The notes under the pieces are model-generated. The model ran no database searches. It was given only the letters and a program-made list of their open reading frames with translations, and was not told the origin of the DNA. The translations under genes and the position numbers were made by a program. Positions 19,453 to 27,789 of a stretch of 47,735 nt of DNA are shown here, one piece after another. Origin of the DNA: Reyranella sp. (GTDB lineage Bacteria > Pseudomonadota > Alphaproteobacteria > Reyranellales > Reyranellaceae); the NCBI GenBank assembly GCA_030684475.1, contig JAUXWB010000170.1, forward strand, positions 1-47,735, written 5' to 3'. Every line of letters begins with the position of its first letter. Position 1 is the first letter of the stretch.

Positions 19453-19980
19453 TCAGTGGCGATGGCCGCCGCCGCCATAGCCGCGCAGCGCGCCGTAGCG
19501 CGCGACCTGCTCGGGGGTCAGCACCGCCATCATGTCGAGATGATAGCGCAGGTGGGCGGCCCTGAGTGCCGCCTGGGTCGCGCCAATGCTGGCGCTTGCC
19601 GCGTCGAGCGTGCCGGCCGTCGCCCGCTTCTCGGCGAACAGGCGGTCGAGCGCCGTTTCATCGGCGATCAGCCGCTCGCCGAGCGGGATCGCCTCGGCCT
19701 TCATGGCGGCGACCAGGGCTTCGGTGCGGCTGCGCTGCTCGGGCGTGAGGCCGAGCGGGCCGGCCAGCTCCAGCACATGCGTCGGCCCGGGATAGCCGTT
19801 AAGCTCCGCCGGCAGGGCGAGCCCCATGCCGCGGCCGGCGCGCAGGTCGGCAAGCTGCTCGGCCGACAAGGTCTTGACCGGGCGGGAGTCCTGGCCGGCG
19901 TAGGGTTGCGGGTGGTGCTGCGCCTGGGCGGCCAGCGGCAGCACGAGGGCGGCTGCGAAGAGGCTTGCGATGCAACGCAT
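19453..19980 (-). CDS. Periplasmic Spy/CpxP-like (LTxxQ) protein
   Basis: 175 residues with a clear signal peptide (MRCIASLFAAALVLPLAAQA, cleavage after AQA). The mature protein is helical, with two LTPEQ motifs, LTPEQRSRTEALVAAMK and VLTPEQVARYGALRG. These define the Spy/CpxP/ZraP-like group of periplasmic chaperones and metal-stress proteins. The C-terminus is Gly/His-rich (GYGGGGHRH) and could bind metal. AAGGAG precedes the ATG. It is divergent from pfkA with 42 bp between. A role in envelope or metal stress is family-based inference. Confidence 0.8.
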   Translation of the reverse strand: MRCIASLFAAALVLPLAAQAQHHPQPYAGQDSRPVKTLSAEQLADLRAGRGMGLALPAELNGYPGPTHVLELAGPLGLTPEQRSRTEALVAAMKAEAIPLGERLIADETALDRLFAEKRATAGTLDAASASIGATQAALRAAHLRYHLDMMAVLTPEQVARYGALRGYGGGGHRH

Positions 19981-20022
19981 GTTGGACTCCTTTGAGGCCA
20001 GAATAGCGGCAAGGGACAGGGT

Positions 20023-21096
20023 ATGACCAAGCGAATCGGAATCTTGACCAGCGGCGGCGACTGCGCCGGCCTCAATGCGGTGATCCGCGCCGTAGCGTTG
20101 CGTGGGCATCACGGCTACGGCTGGACGACGATCGGCATCGGCCGCGGCACGCTGGGCCTGCTCGAGCGCCCGGTCGAGGCCGTGACGCTCGAGCCGGCAC
20201 GCCTCGATTCGGCGCTGGCACGCCAGGGCGGCACGTTTCTCGGCAGCACCAATCGCGGCGATCCTTTCGCCTTTCCCATGCCGGACGGCAGCCTGAAGGA
20301 CCGCTCCGGCGAGATGGTCGAGGGTTTGCGACAGCTCCGTCTCGACGGGCTGATCGGTGTCGGCGGCGACGGCAGCCTCGCCATCCTGCGCCGCCTGCTG
20401 GCGCCGTCGGGCCTGCCCTTCGTCGGCATCCCGAAGACCATCGACAACGATGTCGGCCAGACCGAGCGCGCCGTCGGCTATTCGACGGCCGTCGCCATCG
20501 CCACCGAGGCGCTCGACCGGCTGCAGCCGACCGGCGCCAGCCATGAGCGCGTCATGGTGCTGGAGGTGATGGGGCGCGACGCCGGCCACATCGCCATCGC
20601 CGCCGGCATCGCCGGCGGCGCCGATGTCGTGCTGATTCCCGAAGTGCGCTGGCAGCTCGATCGCGTCACGGGTCACATCGCCCGCCTCCGTGCCGAGGGT
20701 CGAACCTCGGCGCTGGTCGTGGTGGCCGAGGCCGCCGGGCAGTCCGACGAAGTGGCCGATGCGGCGGTCGATGCGCCCGATCAGGGCGTCGGCGAGTGGC
20801 TGGCCAAGCGGCTGGCGAAGGCGACGGGCGCCGACGCGCGCGCCACGGTGCTGGGCCACGTCCAGCGCGGCGCCATGCCCACGGCCGAGGACCGTCTGCT
20901 CGCCTCGGCGCTGGGTGTTTGCGCGGTCGACGTGCTGGCCGGCGGCAAGGGCGACCGGATGGTGGCGTGGCGGAACCGTCAGGTGATCGACGTGCCGCTC
21001 GAGAAGGTGGTCGGCCGCTCGCGCACCGTCGATCCCGACGGCACCCTGATCCGCACGGCCCGGGCGTTGGGGATCTGTCTCGGCGACGCTGCCTAG
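20023..21096 (+). CDS. pfkA: 6-phosphofructokinase, group III type
   Basis: 357 residues. The family N-terminus TSGGDCAGLNAVIR is at about 9-22. GGDGS (114-118) carries Gly at the position that is Asp in PPi-using enzymes, so ATP is the likely donor. PKTIDNDV (137-144) has the catalytic Asp, and Lys where E. coli PfkA has Gly. Gly plus Lys is the combination of the actinobacterial-type 'mixed' group. VMGRDAGHIA binds fructose 6-phosphate. It starts with an ATG after AAGGGACAGG. Its last 4 bases overlap the convergent prmB gene. Confidence 0.92.
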   Translation: MTKRIGILTSGGDCAGLNAVIRAVALRGHHGYGWTTIGIGRGTLGLLERPVEAVTLEPARLDSALARQGGTFLGSTNRGDPFAFPMPDGSLKDRSGEMVEGLRQLRLDGLIGVGGDGSLAILRRLLAPSGLPFVGIPKTIDNDVGQTERAVGYSTAVAIATEALDRLQPTGASHERVMVLEVMGRDAGHIAIAAGIAGGADVVLIPEVRWQLDRVTGHIARLRAEGRTSALVVVAEAAGQSDEVADAAVDAPDQGVGEWLAKRLAKATGADARATVLGHVQRGAMPTAEDRLLASALGVCAVDVLAGGKGDRMVAWRNRQVIDVPLEKVVGRSRTVDPDGTLIRTARALGICLGDAA

Positions 21097-21998
21097 GTTG
21101 GGGTGGATCGGGCGAGATCGCTTCGGGCGATCCAGAAGACCTCGCCTTCGCTCTGCTCGGTGTCGAGCCAGAGCAAGGGCAGGCGCGGGGAGGCGGCCTC
21201 GAGCGGCTTGCGGCCGCGGCCGATCTCGCAGAGCAGGCCGCCGTTCTTCGCGAGATGCTTCGGCGCTTCGGCCAGGATACGGCGCACCAGGTCGAGTCCG
21301 TCGTCGCCGGCGGCCAGCGCCATCCGCGGCTCGTGGCGATACTCCGGCGGCAGCCTGGCCATGCCGCGGGCGTCGACATAGGGCGGGTTGCTGAGGATCA
21401 GGTCGTAGCGACGGTTGTCCAGCGGTTCGAAAAGGTCGCCGCGATGAAGCGTGATGCGGTCGCCCAGGCGATGGGTCGCCACGTTGCGGCGCGCGAGCGC
21501 CAGCGCGCCGGCCGAAAGATCGACCGCGTCGATCCGGGCGCGCGGAAAAACCAGCGCTGCCAGGATGGCCAGGCACCCCGAGCCGGTGCAGAGATCGAGC
21601 ACGCGGCGGATGCGGTTGGGATCGTCGATCGGCAAACCGCCGCCCACCAGCAGGTCGCCGATGAAGGAGCGCGGGATCAGGGCCCGCCGGTCGACGTGGA
21701 AGCGCACGCCGTGCATGTAGGCCGCCCCCACCAGGTAGGGCGACGGCAGGCGCAGCGCCACGCGAGCGTCGATCAGGGTCAGCAGCCGCGCCCGTTCGGC
21801 GGCGGTCGGCTTGAGGTCGAGATAGGGGTCGAGACTGTGAATCGGCAGACGGAGCGCCTCCAGCACCAGGAAGGCCGCTTCATCGCGGGCGTTGGTGGTG
21901 CCATGGCCGTAGGCGAGGCGGGCGGCCCGGAAGCGGCGAACCGCGAACCGGAAGAAGTCTCCCAGCGTGACGAGAGAGGGTTTGGTGAGGCGGGGCAT
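21093..21998 (-). CDS. prmB: Ribosomal protein uL3 N5-glutamine methyltransferase PrmB
   Basis: 301 residues, a class I SAM-dependent methyltransferase. The AdoMet-binding motif is LDLCTGSGCLAILAA (about 133-147), with DAVDLSAGALALA as the acidic loop. NPPY at about 206-209 is the catalytic motif shared by PrmA/B/C and HemK proteins. The N-terminal helical part (LTLGDFFRFAVRRF) and YLVGAAYMHGVRFHV fit PrmB better than PrmC. It methylates a glutamine of ribosomal protein L3. It is divergent from the thioredoxin-fold gene, with 20 bp between. Confidence 0.92.
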   Translation of the reverse strand: MPRLTKPSLVTLGDFFRFAVRRFRAARLAYGHGTTNARDEAAFLVLEALRLPIHSLDPYLDLKPTAAERARLLTLIDARVALRLPSPYLVGAAYMHGVRFHVDRRALIPRSFIGDLLVGGGLPIDDPNRIRRVLDLCTGSGCLAILAALVFPRARIDAVDLSAGALALARRNVATHRLGDRITLHRGDLFEPLDNRRYDLILSNPPYVDARGMARLPPEYRHEPRMALAAGDDGLDLVRRILAEAPKHLAKNGGLLCEIGRGRKPLEAASPRLPLLWLDTEQSEGEVFWIARSDLARSTPT

Positions 21999-22018
21999 GC
22001 CGGCCTAGATTACCCGAC

Positions 22019-22408
22019 ATGAATCGCCGCGCCTTCCTTTTCGCCCCGGTGGCGGCTGCGATCACGCTCGGCCCGGCCCGCGCGGCGTCGTACATCAAGG
22101 TCATCTATGTCGGCGGCTGGGACTGTCCACCCTGCACGACATGGAAGAATGCGCACAAGGCCAGGTGGCTGGCCTCGCCGGAGTTCCGGGAAGTGACATG
22201 GATCGAGGTCGAAGCGCCCAGGCTCAAGGAGGCCTACCAGGAGCGCTACTGGCCGGGCGACCTGAAGCCGGTCCTCGAGCAGATCCCGCGCAAGAGCGGC
22301 ACGCCGCGTTTCCTGATCGTCAAGGACGGCACGGTCGTGTCCAACGGGTTCGGCGTCAGCAAATGGACGTCGACGATGGCCGATCTCAAGAAATTGCTGG
22401 GCGAGTAG
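22019..22408 (+). CDS. Exported thioredoxin-fold protein
   Basis: 129 residues. A signal peptide (MNRRAFLFAPVAAAITLGPARAA, with twin Arg, so Tat export is possible) is followed by a small thioredoxin-like domain. GGWDCPPCTTWK carries a CPPC active site, and SGTPRFLIVKDG has the cis-Pro expected in this fold. It may be a periplasmic thiol-disulfide protein. It is one base from the next gene, the CaiB-type CoA transferase, so co-transcribed. The substrate is unknown. Confidence 0.75.
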   Translation: MNRRAFLFAPVAAAITLGPARAASYIKVIYVGGWDCPPCTTWKNAHKARWLASPEFREVTWIEVEAPRLKEAYQERYWPGDLKPVLEQIPRKSGTPRFLIVKDGTVVSNGFGVSKWTSTMADLKKLLGE

Positions 22409-22409
22409 G

Positions 22410-23558
22410 ATGGCCGGCGCCCTCGACGGACTGGTCGTTCTCGACCTGACCACGCACCTGTCGGGCCCGTTCTGCGGCATGCAACTCGCCGACCTCGGCG
22501 CCGACGTCATCAAGATCGAGAACCCGCAGGGCGACGCCATGCGCGGCGCGCCTCCCTTCGTCGAGGGCGAGTCGGCGCCCTTCATGCTGTGGAACCGCAA
22601 CAAGCGTGGCATCAAGCTCGACCTGAAAAACACGGACGACCTCGAGATTTTCTGGGACCTTGTCGATGGCGCCGATGTCGTGCTGGAGAATTTCAGGCCC
22701 GGTGTGATGGAGAGGCTGGGCCTCGGCTGGCTGGCGCTCAGTGCCCGCAACCCGCGGCTGGTGCTGGGCTCGATCTCGGGCTTCGGCCAGACCGGACCCT
22801 ATGCCAGGCGCGGCGGCTTCGACCTGATGATCCAGGCGATGTCGGGCCTGATGTCGGTGACCGGACCCAAGGACGGGCCACCTTACCGCATTCCGCTCGC
22901 CATCTCCGATGTCGGCGCCGGCCTCTATCTCACCATCGGCATCCTGGCCGCCCTGCAGGCGCGGCAGAAGACCGGGCAGGGCCAGTGGGTCGAAACCTCG
23001 CTGCTCGAGGCCACGGTGTCGCTGGGTGTCTACGAGGCCGCGAACTATTTCGCCAACGGCAAGAGGCCGGACAAGCTCGGCCAGGCCCATCGCGGCTCCT
23101 CGCCCTACCAGGTGTTCCAGACGGCCGACGGCTGGCTCACCATCGGCGGCGCGCAGCAGAATTTCTTCCGCAAGCTCTGCGCCCTGATCGGCAAGCCCGA
23201 GGTGGCCGACGATCCACGCTTCAAGGCCAACGCCGACCGCGTGAAGAACAACGAGCTGATCGTGGGCATCCTGCAGGCCGAGATCGTGAAGCGCTCGACC
23301 GCCGACTGGATGACGGCGCTGGAGGCCGAGGGCATTCCGGCCGGGCCGGTGCTGCATCACGACGAGGTCTTCGCCGATCCGCAGATCCTGGCGCGCGGCA
23401 TGGTGGCTGAAGTGGACCATGCCACAGCGGGCCGCCAGAAGACGCTGGGCGTGCCGCTAAAACTGTCGGCCACGCCGGGCGGCGTTCGCCGCGCCGCGCC
23501 CACGCTCGGTCAGCACGATGCCGAGGTCCGGGCCGGAAGGCGGAAGAGGCGCCGCTAG
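22410..23558 (+). CDS. CaiB/BaiF family CoA transferase
   Basis: 382 residues, class III (family III) CoA transferase that moves CoA between organic acids. N-terminal GLVVLDLTTHLSGPFCGMQLADLGADVIKIENPQGD is the family start (shown here by its key residues LADLGADVIKIE). The catalytic Asp is probably in PLAISDVGAG (about residue 170). NRNKRGIKLDLK and GGFDLMIQAMSGLM are typical. The acid used is not predictable. The C-terminus (RAGRRKRRR) is basic. It ends 4 bases inside the convergent small lipoprotein gene. Confidence 0.9.
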   Translation: MAGALDGLVVLDLTTHLSGPFCGMQLADLGADVIKIENPQGDAMRGAPPFVEGESAPFMLWNRNKRGIKLDLKNTDDLEIFWDLVDGADVVLENFRPGVMERLGLGWLALSARNPRLVLGSISGFGQTGPYARRGGFDLMIQAMSGLMSVTGPKDGPPYRIPLAISDVGAGLYLTIGILAALQARQKTGQGQWVETSLLEATVSLGVYEAANYFANGKRPDKLGQAHRGSSPYQVFQTADGWLTIGGAQQNFFRKLCALIGKPEVADDPRFKANADRVKNNELIVGILQAEIVKRSTADWMTALEAEGIPAGPVLHHDEVFADPQILARGMVAEVDHATAGRQKTLGVPLKLSATPGGVRRAAPTLGQHDAEVRAGRRKRRR

Positions 23559-23779
23559 TAGCTGTGTCGCCGCTGGTAGCGGGTCCGGGTCACGACCGTG
23601 GGCGCCGGCGCCGAATAGTAGGTTGGCCGGCTGTAGTAGGTCGGCTGACTGTAGTAGGTGGGCTGGCTGTCGTAGCCGCGATTGGTACTGTAGGACGAGT
23701 TGGGATAGCCCGAGGACTCCACGCAACCCGGGGTCACGGCCACGAGGCCTGCCGCCATCAGCCATTTCACATTGCGCAT
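23555..23779 (-). CDS. Small Tyr-rich repeat lipoprotein
   Basis: 74 residues. A signal-like N-terminus (MRNVKWLMAAGLVAVTPGC) ends in Cys; the lipobox is imperfect because Pro is at -2. The mature part contains a hexapeptide repeat, QPTYYS/QPTYYS/RPTYYS, encoded by 18-bp DNA repeats around 23625-23670, and a basic end (RTRYQRRHSY). GGAGG precedes the ATG at 23779, which is preferred over the in-frame ATG at 23791. It is probably an outer-membrane or periplasmic structural protein. No family recognised. Confidence 0.65.
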   Translation of the reverse strand: MRNVKWLMAAGLVAVTPGCVESSGYPNSSYSTNRGYDSQPTYYSQPTYYSRPTYYSAPAPTVVTRTRYQRRHSY

Positions 23780-23918
23780 GTTGACCTCCATCGGAGGCCC
23801 GCCGAAGGAACGGGACTCCCATGCAATGAGGTACGTCGGCGCCGGTGGCGTTATCGCGGCGGCAAAATGAATTTATGTAAAGTCGGTCGCGCAAACCCGA
23901 TGGGAACGCCGGCGTCGC

Positions 23919-25442
23919 TCAGAGCGCACCCGGTGCGGGGCCGCGCGCCGCCTTGGCGTCGAGCTTGGGTGGGTGCGTGACGATCGACTTCAGGGCGGGC
24001 GTGGGCTTCTTGAGCTTGGCGATGTTGGGCAGCGGCCGCGCGAGGCCGGGAATGCCCTTGAAGGCCTGCTCCATCGCATGGGCGGCGCCCAGCACCTCGC
24101 CGTCGCCGCGGAAGCGGCCGATCACCTGCAGGCCAAACGGCATCCTCCTGTGGTCGAGGCCGCAGGGCAGGGCGACCGCGGGATTGCTGGCGAGCGTGAC
24201 GAAGTAGACCGTGGCCATCCAGTGATAGTAGTTGCGCAGCTTCTTGCCATCCATTTCGTCGATGTAGAGCTGCTTCCACGGGAAAGGCGAGAAGCCGACC
24301 GTGGGGCCCAACACCAGGTCGTAGTCGCGATAGAGTTCCTGGAACTTGCGGAAGATGCGTGTCTGCTCGGCGTGCGCCCAGGCGAAGTCGGCGAGGCTGA
24401 GTTTGGCCCCGATCTCGTAGTTGGCGATGATGTTGGGGCCGAGCATCTTCTTGTTGTTGGTGTAGGCGTCTTGATAGCGCGACAGGAAGCTCACGGCGCG
24501 GATCACGTCGAAGCAGCGATCGGCCTCGCCGTAGTCGATCTCGACCTTGTCGAGCCGGCGGAACAGCGGCTTCATCGCCTTGATCTTCTCGCGCATGGTG
24601 GCGCGAATGCCCTTCTCGACGGGCGCGCCGCTGAAATCCTCGGTCCAGGCGACACGGAGACTGCCGAGATCGACCGGCCAGGGCTCGGCGAAGGCAGCGC
24701 CATCGATCGGGAAAGAGAGCGGATCGGTGTCGTGCTGGCCGATCTGTGTCGCATAGAGCAGGCAGAGGTCGGCGACCGAGCGGCCCATCGGCCCCAGCAC
24801 CGAGATCGGCGTCCAGCCCATGGCGCGGCGCTCGACGGCCACCATGCCGGGCGAGGGGCGGAAGCCCACGATGCCGCAATAGGCTGCCGGATTGCGCAGC
24901 GAGCCGCCGGTGTCGGAGCCGGTGCAGACAGGCAGGAGATCGGTGGCGAGCGCCGCCGCCGAGCCGCCCGAGGAGCCGCCGGCATTGAGCGTGGTGTTGA
25001 ACGGATTGCCTGTGGCGCCCCATACCGGGTTGCGGCTGTTCGAGCCGGCGCCGAATTCCGGCACGTTGGTCTTGCCGACGATGATCGCGCCGGCCTGGCG
25101 CACGCGGCTCACCATCACGTTGTCATAGGCCGGCACGAAGTCGCGGTAGAGCGGCGAGCCGTAGGTCGTGAGCAAATCCTTGGTCTCTTCAAGATCCTTG
25201 ATGCCGGTCGGCAGCCCGTGCAGCAGCGGCAGTTCCTCGCCACGGCGCACCGCAGTCTCGGCGGCCTTGGCTTCCTTGCGCGCGCGGGCCACGCACATGG
25301 CGGTGACGGCGTTGACCGCGGGATTCACCTCCTCGATGCGGGCAAGGCAGGCCTCCAGCAGTTCGACCGGCGAAATTTCCTTGGTGCCGATACGACGACG
25401 CATCTCGACGGACGACAGCGAAACCAGCTCTTCCTTGGACAT
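23919..25442 (-). CDS. Amidase signature family protein
   Basis: 507 residues. The Ser-cisSer-Lys catalytic set of the family is visible: Lys in GLPTGIKDLEE (about 81), the Ser-rich stretch NAGGSSGGSAAALA (cis-Ser), and the nucleophile in GSDTGGSLRNPAAYCG. It hydrolyses an amide to acid and ammonia, but the substrate is open (indoleacetamide, nicotinamide, lactam or aryl amides are all possible). GGGGGAAG precedes the ATG at 25442 (MSKEELVSLS). It is divergent from the thiolase-like gene, with 59 bp between. The C-terminal 30 residues are basic and Ala/Pro-rich. Confidence 0.9.
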   Translation of the reverse strand: MSKEELVSLSSVEMRRRIGTKEISPVELLEACLARIEEVNPAVNAVTAMCVARARKEAKAAETAVRRGEELPLLHGLPTGIKDLEETKDLLTTYGSPLYRDFVPAYDNVMVSRVRQAGAIIVGKTNVPEFGAGSNSRNPVWGATGNPFNTTLNAGGSSGGSAAALATDLLPVCTGSDTGGSLRNPAAYCGIVGFRPSPGMVAVERRAMGWTPISVLGPMGRSVADLCLLYATQIGQHDTDPLSFPIDGAAFAEPWPVDLGSLRVAWTEDFSGAPVEKGIRATMREKIKAMKPLFRRLDKVEIDYGEADRCFDVIRAVSFLSRYQDAYTNNKKMLGPNIIANYEIGAKLSLADFAWAHAEQTRIFRKFQELYRDYDLVLGPTVGFSPFPWKQLYIDEMDGKKLRNYYHWMATVYFVTLASNPAVALPCGLDHRRMPFGLQVIGRFRGDGEVLGAAHAMEQAFKGIPGLARPLPNIAKLKKPTPALKSIVTHPPKLDAKAARGPAPGAL

Positions 25443-25501
25443 TCTTCCCCCTTCGCGGACGGGCGAGCTTAGGGCACGATGCCTGCTGGAGGAAACAAAC
25501 A

Positions 25502-26662
25502 ATGGTTCATCCGCTTCGCGAGACGGCGGCGATAAGCGGCGTCGGCGAAACCGCCTACACGCGCGGCACGCCCAAGAGCGCGCTCGCCCTGCAGCTCGAG
25601 GCGAGCCTCGCCGCCATCGCCGACGCCGGGCTCTCGCCGCGCGATATCGACGGCGTCGTGCCCTATTTCCCGGGCGGCGGTATTGCCGAGGATTTCATCG
25701 CCAATCTCGGCCTGCCCGACCTCAAGCTCTCTCTGTTCGTGCCGATGGGTGGCGCCACCTGCGTCGCTGCCATCCAGAGTGCGGCGATGGCGGTGGCGAC
25801 GGGCGTCTGCAACCACGTGCTGATCGCGGTCGGCCGCACCGGCTATTCCGGTGCGCGCGTCTCGACCCGCCTGCAACAGTTCCCGCAGTTCGCGCTCGCC
25901 GCCGAGTTCGAGGCGCCGATCGGCATGTTTGCGCCGGCCCAGCTCTATGCCCAGGGTGCGCGCCGTCACATGGAACTCTACGGCACCACGGCACGCCATT
26001 TCGCAGAGATTGCCGTGGTCACGCGCCAGCACGCGATCCTGAACGGCAACGTCGTGATGAACAAGCCGCTCACGGTCGAGGAGCATCACGCCTCGCGCAT
26101 GATCTCCGATCCCTTCCGCCTTTTCGACTGCAGCCTCGAGAGCGACGGTGGCGCTGCCATCATCATCAGCCGCGCCGACCGCGCGCGCGACCTCAGGAAG
26201 CCGCTGGTGACGATCATGGGCGTGGCCGAGGGCCATCCCGAATCGCCGGCCTCGATCGCGCAGCGTCCGGATCTTCTGGAGTTCGGCCTCGTGAAGTCCG
26301 CGCCGCGCGCCTACGAGATGGCCGGCGTCGGTCCGAAGGACATCGACGTCGCCGAGATCTACGACTGCTTCACCTTCACGGTGATCCGCCAGCTCGAAAT
26401 CCTGGGCTTCTGCAAGACCGGCGAGGGCGGGCCGTTCGTCATGGACGGCCGCATCGGTCTTGGCGGCGACCTGCCGATCAACACCCATGGCGGGCTTTTG
26501 AGTCAGGGCCATGTCGTGGGCCTCAACCATGCGATCGAGCTCACCCGCCAGCTCCGCGGCGAGGCCGGCCGCGCCCAGGTCAAAGACGCGGAGGTGGGCC
26601 TCGTCACCGGCTATGGCGACATGGGCGACGGCTCGATCGCCATCCTGAGGAGAGCGGCATGA
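25502..26662 (+). CDS. Thiolase-like (SCP2/Ltp-type) protein
   Basis: 386 residues. This thiolase-superfamily protein lacks a clear Cys nucleophile context; the candidate Cys is in GGATCVAAIQSA (about 87). The C-terminal part has DVAEIYDCFTFTVIRQLEILGFC and NTHGGLLSQGH, typical of SCPx/Ltp proteins. GGAGG precedes the ATG. It overlaps the next gene (DUF35 zinc-ribbon protein) by 4 bases. Such thiolase-like/DUF35 pairs act as retro-aldolases or thiolases that cleave side chains (Ltp2-DUF35 of steroid breakdown is the known case). The exact reaction here is unresolved. Confidence 0.85.
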   Translation: MVHPLRETAAISGVGETAYTRGTPKSALALQLEASLAAIADAGLSPRDIDGVVPYFPGGGIAEDFIANLGLPDLKLSLFVPMGGATCVAAIQSAAMAVATGVCNHVLIAVGRTGYSGARVSTRLQQFPQFALAAEFEAPIGMFAPAQLYAQGARRHMELYGTTARHFAEIAVVTRQHAILNGNVVMNKPLTVEEHHASRMISDPFRLFDCSLESDGGAAIIISRADRARDLRKPLVTIMGVAEGHPESPASIAQRPDLLEFGLVKSAPRAYEMAGVGPKDIDVAEIYDCFTFTVIRQLEILGFCKTGEGGPFVMDGRIGLGGDLPINTHGGLLSQGHVVGLNHAIELTRQLRGEAGRAQVKDAEVGLVTGYGDMGDGSIAILRRAA

Positions 26663-27093
26663 GCGCCGCCCCTGTTGCCGCGCCCGCCCCGGCCCCCGAA
26701 CGTCCGCTGCCGACGCCGACACGCGAGAGCCAGCCGCACTGGGACGGCATGCGCGAGGGCCGCTTCCTGCTCCAGCACTGCGTGGCCTGCGGCAAGGTCC
26801 GGCATTATCCGCGGCCGGTCTGCCCACACTGCTTCTCGATGGAGAGCATTTTCAAGGAAGCGGCACAGGGCGGGGCGATCCATACTTGGACGGTGTGCCA
26901 CCATCCCTTCAACTTCTTCTTCAAGGCATCGGCGCCTTACATTGTGGCGCTGGTTGACATGGATGCCGGCGTGCGCGTGAACGCGCCGCTGCGCGGAGTA
27001 GCCGAGGCCGACCTCAAGATCGGCAAGCGCGTCCGGCTCGGCTTCGAGCCGGTCAACAAGGAAGTGACGCTGCCGTTCTTCGTCGCCGAGTGA
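26659..27093 (+). CDS. DUF35 zinc-ribbon/OB-fold protein
   Basis: 144 residues. After a Pro/Ala-rich leader, the rubredoxin-like zinc ribbon is HCVACGKVRHYPRPVCPHC (two CxxC knuckles at about 40-58). A C-terminal OB-fold follows, with IHTWTVCHHPF and VNAPLRGV. These acyl-CoA-associated proteins partner thiolase-like enzymes. Its ATG overlaps the upstream stop as ATGA, a strong sign that the two form one complex. The next gene (alkB) is convergent, 6 bp away. Confidence 0.9.
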   Translation: MSAAPVAAPAPAPERPLPTPTRESQPHWDGMREGRFLLQHCVACGKVRHYPRPVCPHCFSMESIFKEAAQGGAIHTWTVCHHPFNFFFKASAPYIVALVDMDAGVRVNAPLRGVAEADLKIGKRVRLGFEPVNKEVTLPFFVAE

Positions 27094-27099
27094 TCGGCG

Positions 27100-27738
27100 T
27101 CATAAGGCCTTGCGGAGCGTGAGATTGAAGCGGCGGCGTCCAGTCAGCGGGTGCTCGCTGTCCTTCAGCGTCAGCACACCGTGAAAGGCGAGGCGTGACG
27201 GGCCGCCCCACACCACGACGTCGCCATGACGGAGCGCCACCTTTTTCATCGGATCGGAGCGCTTGGGCCCGCCGAACTGGAACGTCGCAGGAACGCCCAG
27301 CGAAACCGACACGATGGGATGGCCGTAATCGGCTTCGTCGCGGTCCTGGTGCGGCGACAGGCGCGCGCCGGTCTCGTATCGGTTGATCAGGCAGGCATCG
27401 GGCACGAAGCTCGTGACGCCCGCTTCGGCGGCGGCGGCGCCGGCCAAGGCCAGGAAAGCGGCGGGCATCGCGGGCCACGGCCTGCCGCTTTCGGGATCTT
27501 CCGCCGTGTAGCGATAGCCCTTGCGGTCGGTGATCCAGCCGGCCGCACCGCAATTGGTCATCGCAACCGACATCTCGAAGCCGCCCGGCGTCGTCATGCG
27601 CCGGAACGGCGCCTCCGCGGCAACCTCGTCAATGGCCGCGAGCAGCGCTTCGCCGCAGGGCAGCGCCCGGCCGCGCAGCACCGCAGCGCCCGGGCCCAAT
27701 GCCTCCATTCCGCCATCAGTGTCGAACAGGCTCTGCAT
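27100..27738 (-). CDS. alkB: AlkB-type alkylated DNA repair dioxygenase
   Basis: 212 residues, close to E. coli AlkB (216). An Fe(II)/2-oxoglutarate dioxygenase that removes methyl groups from 1-methyladenine and 3-methylcytosine. Iron ligands are His and Asp in SPHQDRDEAD (HxD) and the distal His in AFHGVLTL. The 2-oxoglutarate-binding Arg residues are in RRFNLTLRKA at the C-terminus. CGAAGWITDRKGYRY matches the substrate-binding lid. I chose the ATG at 27738 because it fits the family length; no strong ribosome-binding site is visible. It is divergent from the cytochrome pair. Confidence 0.92.
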   Translation of the reverse strand: MQSLFDTDGGMEALGPGAAVLRGRALPCGEALLAAIDEVAAEAPFRRMTTPGGFEMSVAMTNCGAAGWITDRKGYRYTAEDPESGRPWPAMPAAFLALAGAAAAEAGVTSFVPDACLINRYETGARLSPHQDRDEADYGHPIVSVSLGVPATFQFGGPKRSDPMKKVALRHGDVVVWGGPSRLAFHGVLTLKDSEHPLTGRRRFNLTLRKAL

Positions 27739-27789
27739 CGTGGCCCGGATATATAGGGCATCGTCGACCGGAACATCAGGAGTAGCGTG

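Noticed and set aside
20023..21096. PPi-dependent phosphofructokinase
   Set aside because: GGDGS has Gly rather than Asp at the donor-specificity position, which favours ATP.
23600..23700. CRISPR-like short repeats
   Set aside because: The 18-bp repeats are contiguous, lie in frame inside a coding sequence, and encode a peptide repeat.
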